Made by a program: the position numbers and the translations under genes. DNA of 64,000 bases from Mactromeris polynyma (lineage: Eukaryota > Mollusca > Bivalvia > Venerida > Mactridae): positions 42,226,619-42,290,618 of the forward strand of contig JASFXZ010000001.1 in the NCBI GenBank assembly GCA_032209605.1, in the 5' to 3' direction. The notes under the pieces were generated by a model, which did no database searches, was not told where the DNA came from, and saw nothing but the letters and a program-made list of their open reading frames with translations. Below are positions 41,201-47,618 of this stretch, piece after piece. Position 1 is the stretch's first letter. The number at the start of each line of letters is the position of its first letter.

Positions 41201-41916
41201 GTCAGAACCTTTACATTAATGCTATTATTAGAAAATAAATGTCATTTTATCTAGTAAAACCTCACTGATATAAGACCACCTTTGTGACATTTGAAGACTT
41301 GTATTAATATTGAGGCGGTCGTAATATTGAGGTTGAATAAAGAGCAAAACAGTCAAAATGGTCTCGAAAAGTGTGGTCTCAATTTTTAGGTTGTCTTATT
41401 ATTGAGGTTGTGAGGTGAGGTATTATTGTATATATGTGCAGTTGTTTGTTTTTCAACGGAATTGGAACATTTAAAACGCAAAATGTAAGATTTCTGAAAT
41501 TTCATGAACTTACCTACGGATGCAAGATAAGATCATAATATTATATTATTTCATTTTACGCAATGATAAATGCTACAATTATTTCAGTTAACGTGTATTT
41601 CGTATCAAAATGAGTTTTAAAACACACTAAAATAACATTTAAAAAGACAAATCACAGATACAAAATGTGCATTTTTAAATGTACTGAGTATTATGTTCAA
41701 AATCAATTTATCACATCAATTTTCACTTTTAAATATTATCGATACGAAGATAAAGCATTATGATTTTATTGTTTTTGTATCATATTTTCAGGAACCGGGA
41801 ATGAAGCCCACAGCGGAGGTCAGATGAATACGGCCCCTGAAAATGCTGCTAAATTGTTCAGATCAGATATACTCCATGTGCTACTGTTTGTAATTATTAC
41901 TCGGATCTGGAGGTGA
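14155..41916 (+). CDS. Dpr/zig-8-like two-Ig-domain protein, 5' partial
   Basis: Predicted spliced coding region 14155-14282, 22288-22507, 40296-40598, 41015-41041 and 41792-41916, giving 267 visible residues. Introns are GT-AG and all junction phases agree (0, 1, 1, 1). Ig domain 1 covers about residues 12-116, with Cys34, Trp46 and Cys99 in HAGVYEC. Ig domain 2 covers about 118-216, with Cys136, Trp150 and Cys200 in DKGDYVC. N-linked sequons are NVT (21), NAT (137) and NLT (222). The pattern CRVANLG...VVWRR followed by two short Ig domains is typical of the Dpr/DIP, zig-8 and lachesin neuronal recognition proteins, which act at the cell surface in homo- or heterophilic binding. The C-terminus has a short hydrophobic run (about 253-262) suggestive of a weak GPI signal or membrane tail. 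The upstream phase-1 exon with the signal peptide is not found. Family placement is good; the exact orthologue is not assigned. Confidence 0.88.
14283..19000. other. intron 5' part, nothing recognised
   Basis: First part of the 8.0-kb intron between the two halves of Ig domain 1. It is AT-rich with no supported exon or repeat. Short frames on both strands at about 15.6-15.8 kb lack any recognisable product. Confidence 0.45.
19001..19070 (+). repeat. degenerate tRNA-like (SINE head) relic
   Basis: GTGTCCGAGATGTAGGACGC fits a D-arm with a GTCC/GGAC stem. It is followed by CCTGGTTCATGGTCAGA, which resembles an anticodon arm with CAT, and by GGGGTCCGCATTG in place of the B box. The T arm and acceptor stem do not pair well, so it is read as a decayed tRNA-derived element and not a working tRNA-Met. 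Confidence 0.5.
19180..21040. repeat. 27-bp minisatellite, ~68 copies
   Basis: Head-to-tail units of 27 bp, made of AACAATGCCTATCAAAGAGC followed by GTACATA. Variants include CCTGTC/CCTATC/CCTGCC and GAGC/GAAC/TAGC. Because 27 is nine codons and the unit has no stop in several frames, long open frames appear on both strands (up to 279 codons on the minus strand and 257 on the plus strand). These are artefacts. The left end shows higher-order structure: a 26-bp variant GCGTATATAACAATG occurs at 19293 and 19508, 215 bp apart (8 units minus 1), within matching multi-unit blocks. The array sits in the intron that splits Ig domain 1. Confidence 0.96.
21041..21560. other. intronic stretch, nothing recognised
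   Basis: No exon or clear repeat is seen. An 84-codon frame at 21301-21555 starts at a GTG and has no recognisable domain. Confidence 0.4.
21565..21650 (-). repeat. RepA 3'-end fragment, minus orientation
   Basis: AACACCTCATACAAAAGACA, then GTGCCTCCCCACACAGACC, then TCCGGGAAG matches the RepA 3' region in reverse. The fragment breaks off near 21630. Confidence 0.75.
22288..22507 (+). CDS. exon: C-terminal half of Ig domain 1
   Basis: The acceptor is CAATTACAG, ending at 22287, and the donor is AAAG|GTAAG at 22508. The exon begins in phase 0 with VVWRR, which follows the preceding exon's NLGTKM exactly as in Dpr proteins (NLG-K-V-W). It carries WDLLIKRVKPSHAGVYECHI with the second Ig cysteine and ends ITLNVK plus one base (phase 1). 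Frames that run past 22507 are intronic. Confidence 0.9.
22985..24197 (+). repeat. pair of diverged direct repeats (RepB)
   Basis: 22985-23125 and 24070-24197 share an ordered set of motifs: TCAATATCAA, GAAATGA, a GGTTT(A/G)AAACTAC block, GAGAAGAGA and a 3' end TGCCGCYTTAAGT. Identity is partial. A reverse copy of the last motif (TTAAAGCGGCAT) occurs near 50617. This looks like an old dispersed family of about 130 bp. Confidence 0.5.
23939..23998. repeat. 35-bp direct duplication
   Basis: GATGTAATGAAATCTAATGT at 23939 and GATGTAATGAAATCTATTGT at about 23974, each followed by CATTC, form two tandem copies about 35 bp apart. Confidence 0.8.
24300..24484. mobile_element. pogo/Tigger-like MITE, 185 bp
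   Basis: The left end CAGTCGGATCTCGTTTATTC pairs with the right end, whose reverse complement is CAATCGGACCTCGTTCATTC. A TA dinucleotide flanks each side (24298-24299 and 24485-24486). TA duplications and CAGT-GG-CTCG ends are typical of pogo/Tigger elements of the Tc1/mariner group. There is no coding capacity. Inside are three tandem copies of a 17-bp motif (TATTCGAAACCATGTCT) between about 24402 and 24450. Confidence 0.75.
25302..25389. repeat. 57-bp duplication carrying two CRE palindromes
   Basis: TCTGTAAATGACGTCATTTC (from about 25304) and TCTGGAAATGACGTCACTTC (from about 25361) are tandem copies. Each contains the perfect 8-bp palindrome TGACGTCA (25312-25319 and 25369-25376), the consensus for CREB/ATF-type factors. 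A one-mismatch version, TGATGTCA, lies between them at 25341. The location is the 17.8-kb intron of the Ig gene. Regulatory function is inference only. Confidence 0.6.
25454..27060. other. intronic stretch with possible decayed element
   Basis: At about 26470-26580 the motifs CTCG(A/C)CCAATAC, CTCGACTAATACGGGA and GGAGTTCGAG suggest a decayed inverted-repeat element, but its ends cannot be defined. No exons are recognised. Confidence 0.35.
27065..27330. mobile_element. decayed MITE, same family as 39423-39680
   Basis: The right end (TTTTAAAGTTTATGTCTGAG, then TTTCAGTCTTGAAATG, then TTTGTGAATAACCCCCC) matches the better copy at 39.4-39.7 kb. The left end (GGGGACCTTATATGTGAAC, then AAGACTGAAACACGG) is its more diverged inverted partner. 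The centre also aligns: a GTAACAACACTTATTCAGAC block here against GTAACAATAAATATTCAGGC there. Confidence 0.65.
27890..28230 (-). repeat. RepA copy, minus orientation
   Basis: GTTGTTACAGGGAACGCCAC, then ATTCACAAGACAATGC, TTCCCCATAC, then GGGGACAACGAAGGGGA, GGAAGAAATACATTATAG, GTTTTATATAGGGCCAAG and GGGAAAGAGGAACTAA follow RepA in reverse. The centre has a deletion or replacement. Confidence 0.75.
28231..30250. other. intronic stretch, nothing recognised
   Basis: No exon, RNA gene or clear repeat is seen. A Lys-rich 71-codon frame at 29922-30137 has no recognisable domain. Confidence 0.4.
30256..30418. mobile_element. TA-flanked MITE, copy 1
   Basis: It begins after TA with CAGTAAAACCTCAATAATAA and ends near 30418, with a degenerate inverted partner (GTCTTATTATAGAGGTGGTC). 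The internal run ATTGAGGTTGAATAAAGAGC followed by AAAACAGT is shared with the copy at 41.25-41.43 kb in the same orientation. The ends resemble Tc1/mariner-pogo terminal repeats. It has no coding capacity. Confidence 0.7.
30419..31560. other. intronic stretch, nothing recognised
   Basis: AT-rich with short unsupported frames only. Confidence 0.4.
31565..31790 (-). repeat. RepA copy, minus orientation
   Basis: AAGTTCTTACAGGGAACGCC, then TCATACATAAGACAGTGCC, TCTCCACACAGACCTCC, GGAGGCTAAAGGGAAC and GACCTGGTCGACCATAAGG match RepA in reverse. Similarity fades beyond about 31740. A 71-codon minus frame here is a repeat read. Confidence 0.85.
32405..33065. repeat. composite repeat with GTCC microsatellite and ~145-bp internal units
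   Basis: It starts TTATACCCCTCCTCCGCTTC, includes GTCCGTCCGTCCGTCCCG at about 32480 and ends GATAGCTCTAGTTAA. Three internal blocks carry a short dyad: CAAGATGGACGACTGG, then CCATCTTGGA (32684), CAAAATGGACGAGTGATGG, then CCATCTTGGA (32838), and CAAGATGCACGACTGG, then CCATCTAGGA (32974). Spacing is 154 and 136 bp. From memory, the overall layout resembles a repeat common in mollusc genomes. The class is not known to me. Confidence 0.6.
33332..33541 (+). mobile_element. tRNA-derived SINE, partly decayed
   Basis: The head looks like tRNA-Asp: TCAGCTCAGTTGGTAGAGCG (A box region, from 33341), TTGGATTGTCACC with anticodon GTC, and GGCTCCATTCC in place of the B box (33385-33395). The body follows with GTCATTTATCCTCCACCTC, AAAGTTGTCAGCTGCTTGCG and TTCCAGGAAAACTGGTAAG. 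It stops directly against the 5' end of a RepA copy at 33542. The missing acceptor pairing and the damaged B box argue against a functional tRNA gene. Confidence 0.75.
33542..33885 (+). repeat. RepA, near full-length copy
   Basis: It shows the whole family order: TTTCCCTTTCCCCTGTAC, TATATAGTGTTCATG, CAGTTTCGGCCTATTGTTGC, CAGCTGTCTTGACTTGTCC, a run of nine C, CAAGGCGATTCCTTGCGCC, CTCATCAAGTATCTTATA, TTCCCGGAGGACTGGG, CACTGTCTTCTGTATGTGGC and GTTCCCTGTAGCAA. Confidence 0.9.
33886..35250. other. intronic stretch with pyrimidine-rich tracts
   Basis: 34245-34320 and 34420-34500 are T/C-rich, with repeated CTACTTTT and CCTTATT motifs. No exon is recognised. Confidence 0.45.
35272..35331. repeat. 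31-bp direct duplication
   Basis: AAGAGGCACCACACGGGGTT at 35273 and AAGAGGCACCAAACGGGATT at 35304, each followed by TTCGT, form two tandem copies at 31-bp spacing. Confidence 0.85.
35400..38125. other. intronic stretch, nothing recognised
   Basis: No supported exon or repeat family. Short frames near 35.9-36.3 and 36.75-36.98 kb have no identifiable product. Confidence 0.4.
38130..38350 (+). mobile_element. SINE relic with conserved 3' domain
   Basis: A shrunken head (TGGCTAGCACAGTCGTTGGC, then GATGGTTCCAATC as B box) is followed by a better-kept body: AAGTTGTCAGTTTCCTGTGG, GGTAACTCCGCAAATTCGG, TTAGGTTAACTAAATACCG, ACATTACTGAAATGCTGTTG and TACAATACCAAACTAA. AGTTGTCAG and neighbouring positions are shared with the SINE at 33.3 kb, so both may belong to one superfamily. 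The open frame across it is not a gene. Confidence 0.65.
39423..39680. mobile_element. MITE with ~55-bp GGGCCCGTATTCACAAA ends
   Basis: The left end GGGCCCGTATTCACAAACG, then TTTTAACACTGAATATCAGG, then CTTAGACTTTAAAAT pairs with the right end, whose reverse complement reads GGGCCCGTATTCACAAATG, then TCTTAAGACTGAATCTCAG, then ACTTAGACTTTAAAAT. Inverted similarity extends a few bases further out (GACACT against GACACC). The element is 258 bp, AT-rich inside and has no coding capacity. A decayed relative is at 27.07-27.33 kb. Confidence 0.85.
39775..40070. repeat. decayed dispersed repeat ending CCCTCTTGTTTA
   Basis: It begins CTCACCTATGCACAAAGTG, then ATCATGGTAAGAC, contains a GTCCGTCGTCTGTCGTCCG microsatellite-like stretch, and ends CAGATGAGCGATTTACAGCC, then GTCTTAGCCCTCTTGTTTA. 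This resembles a repeat I remember from mollusc genomes. It ends about 220 bp before the Ig domain 2 exon. Confidence 0.5.
40296..40598 (+). CDS. exon: complete Ig domain 2
   Basis: The acceptor is TCGTTTATTTCAG, ending at 40295, and the donor is AGTG|GTAAGT at 40599. Both ends are phase 1, so one exon encodes one whole Ig domain. Landmarks are GEKIHLVCNATG (Cys136 and a sequon), DWFYDGKPI (Trp150), EDKGDYVCHSS (Cys200) and a final SLKVHVLLS strand. The open frame extending upstream to 40097 is intronic. Confidence 0.92.
41015..41041 (+). CDS. 27-nt microexon
   Basis: The acceptor TTTATTTGCAG ends at 41014 and a strong donor G|GTAAGTA starts at 41042. It begins and ends in phase 1 and adds AEKDNLTRR to the juxtamembrane stalk, including the sequon N-L-T. 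Skipping it keeps the frame, because exon 40296-40598 can join directly to 41792. It is too short for ORF-based finding and is supported by splice signals and phase only. Confidence 0.75.
41251..41428. mobile_element. TA-flanked MITE, copy 2
   Basis: AGTAAAACCTCACTGATATAAG at the left pairs with a right end whose reverse complement contains ACCTCAATAATAAGAC. The outermost right bases read TATTATTG followed by TA. The interior (ATATTGAGGTTGAATAAAGA, then GCAAAACAGT) matches the copy at 30.26 kb, in the same orientation and about 11 kb away. It lies in the intron after the microexon. Confidence 0.7.
41792..41916 (+). CDS. terminal coding exon: stalk and C-terminus
   Basis: The acceptor CATATTTTCAG ends at 41791. 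The exon starts in phase 1 and runs to TGA at 41914-41916. It encodes a Gly/Asn/Ala-rich linker (NEAHSGGQMNTAPENAA), then FRSDILHVLLFVIITRIWR. The hydrophobic run is short for a transmembrane helix. A GPI signal is possible with cleavage near the NAA stretch, but the terminal charged residue makes this uncertain. Confidence 0.8.
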
Positions 41917-42015
41917 AATAATCGATGTTGTAATATTTGCGATCAAAATTATTAAATAATTTAATGTTAGAAAAGATATCAAATCGAAATACTTATTTAC
42001 AAAACTGTTTTGTTA

Positions 42016-42021
42016 AATAAA
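42016..42021 (+). terminator. candidate polyadenylation signal
   Basis: AATAAA lies 100 bp after the stop codon of the Ig gene and is the first canonical hexamer downstream of it. Use of this site is inference. Confidence 0.55.
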
Positions 42022-45000
42022 ATGTTGATTATATTCAAACGTCTGCCTCGGCAGAACAACGTATTGCATTGCATTTAAGTATTCATCCTAAGTAAAAAGT
42101 GAAAACTGATGCTGCGCTAGGAAATTAAGTGGCGACTCTTCATTTAATATATATTGTAGATAAGAATCGGAACGTTATCTAATGCGTCAATTTTACCGTA
42201 CAAGAATACAACATTTGTTCTGCAGATAATGTCGTCCATTGAACTTGGACATTGCGTCTAGACGTGTCCACAAATTGTTTGGAAGTAGTGAGCATATAGT
42301 GAGACAGGATAATACAATTCACCAAGGGGATTACATGTAAATTTAGCGGATAGTTAGACTTCTCAACGTCAGTGACATGGTTATGTGTGTGTGGTATGTC
42401 CCTGTGAGCATACAGAAGACTGCAATGCCAATATATACTGTCATATGTTAATTGTCTTGAAGACACAAACCAAACTACACGTCCAACCTTTGGCGTGAAT
42501 TCATAATTCGTTCATTGATTAATCATCATGTTGGTAACGTTTATATAACGACGCGTGAGTGTAAATAGTACTCTAATATGCAGGGTACCAGACAACGTTC
42601 ATTTGTTGTTTTTGTTGTGATAAAACACAAAGATTTACTCTTCTCAACAGTGCCTTTTTGTATACAGTGATTTAGGGAAATCTGCTAACAGAAGAGGAAC
42701 AATGGAGAGTTCAGTTCTCCTTGAAATCGTATTGTTTATTTCTGTTTTCTAATCTGAAATGTCGGCAATAGTGTATAGCATTACCATATGTTTACTTATA
42801 TTTTATAATGTCTATATTATATCCTCATTTCTTGATAAGTTTTAGCGCGATATTCATATTCTTTTCAATTGCAAAAACTGCATACCAAGTAATGTTCCAA
42901 ATTCAATATCTTTTTTATCTATTCTTTGCCTTTTGGGCTTTATAACATGTTTGCCCTTTAGTTGATACGAGTAATATTTCCGATATCCACGATTTGAAAT
43001 AATGAACTTTACCAACTAAGTAACAATCAAAAAGTGATCTTCATTTATGACATATTTGATAGAAACTTTTTGTCATAGTTTTATTTAAGAATTTTTTCTA
43101 AAGCGAGGCATTTTATTGTAGTCATGATTACATACGTTTGCTCTTTTGACCTCAAAGTATAAAGATGATAGTAGTGGCCATCTGCTGTGGTTTTTAATAA
43201 GTTAGATATTTATTTGTGCAAGCTTTCTTTCCTAACTTTTGATTACACTTTTTGAACTTCGCAATTCAATAAAATGTTCTTTAATGTTAGCCCCGTTCAA
43301 CACCATATAATTTCACCATTTGCATTGTATCATAGAATTCAACTGTTCGAAATAAGAAGTATGAGGTATATCCATATTGGAGTGCATGGCTTTATTAAAC
43401 ATTGCTTCATTGCATCATATAAAACGTCACCTCTCTGTCATTATGTAATAGTCATTCCTCGCTCTCTTATAATTCTGTTTCCTATCTCAAGCGAAACTTT
43501 AATATCATCAATTCTAAGTATATATTATTCAGCAGTTTGTAATTCTAGTCATACACACCAAACTCGTACCTTATGAAATAAGTATCAATAAATATTAGAT
43601 GTAAATTTATAGAATACAACGTGTATCCTCTTCAATGATCCGAGCACTGAACATTTGAAATAAAATCCAGTTAAAATCAATCATAAGTCTGATGCAATCA
43701 ACCTTCACGTCTCTATAAAATACCTTTTATTTTATGTCAACGTCATCGGACGAATCTAATTCAAAATTCATATGCAGTTAGTCGTAATCGGTTGAAACAA
43801 ATATACGCGTATTTGATATGAGCCCTATCACTGATTGCAATTATGTTTAATTGTATATTCACTCAGATGTTAGGTAGTTATGACAGCTTAAGTCCCTGTT
43901 TAACAGACTGACCATTCGGACCAATTTTCGCCCCGTTCCGTTCTGTTATTTTCAACATCAAATTATCAGCGACATTCGTGCAATTTCATTCTGCCATAGT
44001 TTATACACTTCATTGTCATTTACTTCATTATGTAAAAAGTCATGTACACTTGTATTAGGTGCTGTTTTCAGCAAGTTTTTCTTAAGTATTTACCTCAGTC
44101 TTATAATTGTTATATTTTGTATATTATGGAATGTATTGCTTCATGTCTGTGCGTACTGCTAATGAATGACTTTTACGACGAGATATCTCGGTCGTAAGCG
44201 ACTTTACGTTCAAGGAAACGGATACGTTTTATCAAACCTTTACGAACCATTTTGCTGTACAATTTCGTAAATAGGGAAATCTCAAACCTCTCTGTTCTAC
44301 CAATGGAGGCTTACGTTCATTTAAAATTATGATTTCAGAAACAAATCGTAAATTCATTCGACATTTGCCGGACAGCAAACTGCATATTAGCACACGTGTT
44401 GTGTAATGTACATCTCTACATTTTCGCTCTACTTATCGCGCTTATCTGACAAAAACGTGTTTAACTGTTGACAATGTCCGATCACTTATTTAATATTTTG
44501 CACAATTGTATGAATTGATACGATATGCTAGTGAGTATGGTATTGTACGATTATTTTCCTTTATATGATTGCAGCAATGTAACGAGCAATTCTTAAAGAG
44601 GTCCCAGTCACCTGAACGTGTAACAATGTCTCTGGCATCGTCCAGCGTTGTTACTACATTGGCAAAATCATCTTTAATACAAAGAATTCTATATTGTGCC
44701 GATTAAAAAATCTTGTTTTGTCATGTTTCTCACGGACTAGAAACTCCGCTTGTGAAAAACCTGGAAGTTTTTTTTTTCGTTAAAGATTTTAAAAGCTTCC
44801 TTCTCGACAAAAGGAGGGGAATAAAGTATGTGTGAATTCTTTCATAATGCGTTTTTAATGATTTTTTAACTATGTGAAATATTTTCTTTTTTCGGTTGAA
44901 ATAAACAAATCATGCGCAGTTACAGTGCTTAAGGAGTATTTTCAACATGGAAACTGTGGGTCTTATTTTGCTCTTAGTCAATAGAAATTGTAGTTTGCTA

Positions 45001-45380
45001 TATGATACAGTTATAATACGTACAAATTCCTTTTAACTACAAATAGAAGCGGCCAGTTCTGTTATTTCTTTGTTCTTGTCTCAGCGTTTAAAATCATTGA
45101 TACATGGACGGTTTCGTGCAGATGTATACAATTTCGATAAATGTTCTAATTGTCTATAAATACAATGATGAACTTGGCGTAGCAAACATTAGCGAAGTTT
45201 AGTTGATAATTATGTCTCATATCGGGAGAAAAAAAGCTTGTACATACTTGAATTCATTGTATCCATTCCAATTTAAGTTTATTATGTTCGCTCATGAACA
45301 TTTAATATTACATTTCATTTACGTTTTACTTTTATTTCGAATAAATTGTTATATTGTGTTTGTCTTAAATTTGTTCCCCG
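42022..45380. other. 3' flank of Ig gene, nothing recognised
   Basis: AT-rich with no supported exon or repeat family. A 100-codon frame at 43274-43576 has no recognisable domain. Confidence 0.4.
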
Positions 45381-45381
45381 A

Positions 45382-45526
45382 TTCACCTAGCGCACTGTCG
45401 GTAGACACGCTGCCGACGAACTGTTCTCCGCCGACTAAGACAACACGTACTCACTAGCGCCCTGTCGGTAGACAATCTGCCGACGGACTGTTCTCTGCCG
45501 ACTGAGACAAACAGACGGAGTACTCT
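45382..45526. repeat. 67-bp duplication with hairpin-forming units
   Basis: CTAGCGCACTGTCGGTAGAC at 45387 and CTAGCGCCCTGTCGGTAGAC at 45454 start two tandem copies. Both continue CTGCCGACG, ACTGTTCTC and GCCGACT. In each, GTCGGTAG faces CTGCCGAC across five bases, giving a short stem with one mismatch. The higher GC content stands out from the flanks. Confidence 0.85.
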
Positions 45527-46244
45527 TTGCCAATACTGATGTTGTAGGCTCTAACATCGTAAACAGCGTATGTCCTCGGTCACAATATGACTAAAGAATA
45601 TTTTTCAAACTAGTGATTCGTGAGGGTAGTGATCGGTTGCTTGTGACAGAGCAGGTTAATATTGGTAGATAACCCAGGAACATCATAGGTTGCAAATATA
45701 ACAAAGGGATGATTGTATTGAACCGTAATATGTCACAACTGCAAGTCAGCATTTCCTCGAACATCAGTGTTGTTGATAAAGTTACTAAAACAGTTTCTTT
45801 ATGAATTGATACATTGTCCGAATGTTGCGATATGTTTGCGAGACTTCTGTTCTCCGGGAATGGTGGGACAAAAGAAACCCGTCTAAAATCATAAGTTATA
45901 CAAAGTCACTTAGATAAGGAAATTATGATATTTATATTGCTTCATATATTGGTTGGTATGAAAGCTTGGTGGGTCAACTAACGACCGCTATTTAACCAAA
46001 CACACAATACCACACGTAGAAGCAATCCATTACAAGAGAAATGTGAGATGGTCACAATACCTTTTGTGACAGAATACCAAAAATCATTAAATTGTACCAG
46101 TAGCCATTATATTGTCATGCTAATCTCAGGTCGTTACTGACCACACATCATCTCTCTGTAAGGAATTATATTACTGCTAGCCGAGATTGACCAGTTCGAC
46201 AGAATAGTTCATCATGTAGCGGTTACACACGATGTAAAAGAGTG

Positions 46245-46520
46245 AATAAGTTGTTACTAGGAACGCCACACACATAAGACAGTGCTTCCCCACCACACTC
46301 TATAACACAGCAGTCATTTGAGGAGGTGCAAGGGTAAATACGCAAGGGAACAGGGGCGCATGGAATGGCCTGGCCGATCATAAAGAACAACTAATGAGAA
46401 TTAATGAAGACATACAGGGAGGGAGATTTAATGGATGGAATACATCACAGGACAAGTCAGAACAGCTGGCAAACAATACCGAAACAAACATTGATCAGAG
46501 AATGGGGTTATATTACAATA
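46245..46520 (-). repeat. RepA copy, minus orientation
   Basis: AAGTTGTTACTAGGAACGCC, then ACACACATAAGACAGTGC, GAGGAGGTGCAAGGG, GCATGGAATGGCCTGGCCG, TTTAATGGATGGAATACATC and CACAGGACAAGTCAGAACAG run through RepA in reverse. A stretch near the CCCGGAGG motif is deleted. Confidence 0.88.
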
Positions 46521-46899
46521 CAAAGTATTTAGTCAACATTTGGTGATGAATTAGCTAATCACGAACAACCTCAAAGCGAAATATCAGTTTCAATGTTATA
46601 TACAAAGTAAGCAAAGCAGGTTATTCGTTACCAGTTTCAAATCGATCCGGCGCCTGCATCCCTTAAAATTCCCCAACTGACATGTTTGTCTGGGTATTAC
46701 TACGAAAATAAACAGAGATCTTTAACTACATGATTTTCAAATAAGCGAATTTGATTTACTTGGGCATTATAATTTATGTTTAAAAACGTTTAAAAAACAA
46801 AGAATAAAACACTGTCAATGCCGTTTTATAAGGCATGAGCAAAACCAAACAAAATGACAAAAAAATCACGCCCTCATGACCAAATCAAGGACCCGCCTC

Positions 46900-46970
46900 T
46901 GAGGAAGGCATGGCGGTCAAGGGGTAAAGAGCTGATAAGTTTAAGGTCGAAAGTTGGAATCCGCCTTTAG
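46900..46970 (+). repeat. degenerate tRNA-like (SINE head) relic
   Basis: GGCATGGCGGTCAAGGGGTA, then AAGAGC resembles an A-box/D-arm, and TTAAGGTCGAAAGTTGGAAT, then CC resembles the variable region and B box. No acceptor stem is apparent. It is probably a tRNA-derived retroposon remnant. Confidence 0.5.
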
Positions 46971-47402
46971 ATATAACGAAACGTTTCAATTCCTGTTGTT
47001 AGTAACCCGGGAAGCAGTGATTGAGACTGCATTATAGTAAGGAAAAATGTTTCACGATCGATAAAAAAATTGAACTAAAGTATTCATTTACATTTTTAGA
47101 ATCTTGGAAAAAAAGGTGTCAACCAGCAAGACAAAAATAACACCTTAACTCTTTCACCGCCGTAGTCGCAAAAATGCGACTGCCGGGGTCAGCGCCGTAG
47201 TCGCATTTATGCGACTTCGTGACAGGGTTTAGACCTAGCCCGTTTAACGACAATGTAAGGGGAAATACTCTGTATCGATTGCCGATTTATGGTACCAGAA
47301 ATGATTTACGACAACAATTTGAAAAATATTTCCGGGTTTTGTATAAAATAAAGTTTTTATGCCAATTTAAAGCTGATTAAACCTGCGTAAAGAATTTTCG
47401 CA

Positions 47403-47618
47403 ATGGCGAAACGTAAAGCCAATGGACGGCTGTCTGTGAATGACGTTTTATCGTTATTAGCTCATGATTCTGACTCTGGGGAAGAATTTAATGACTCGGA
47501 AAATGAATTCGCAAACCAAAGTGAAATTTCGGAAACAATTTCCGAAGTATCAACTCCACGATCCATCTCACCTGTAGATTTACCTGTAATTACTCGGCGT
47601 AGCACACCTGTGCACCAG
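47403..47618 (+). CDS. transposase exon 1
   Basis: 72 codons, starting MAKRKANGRLSVNDVLSLLA and ending STPVHQ before the donor CAG|GTATGT. The basic start and the acidic tract (DSDSGEEFNDSENEF) resemble the poorly conserved N-termini of piggyBac proteins. Confidence 0.88.
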
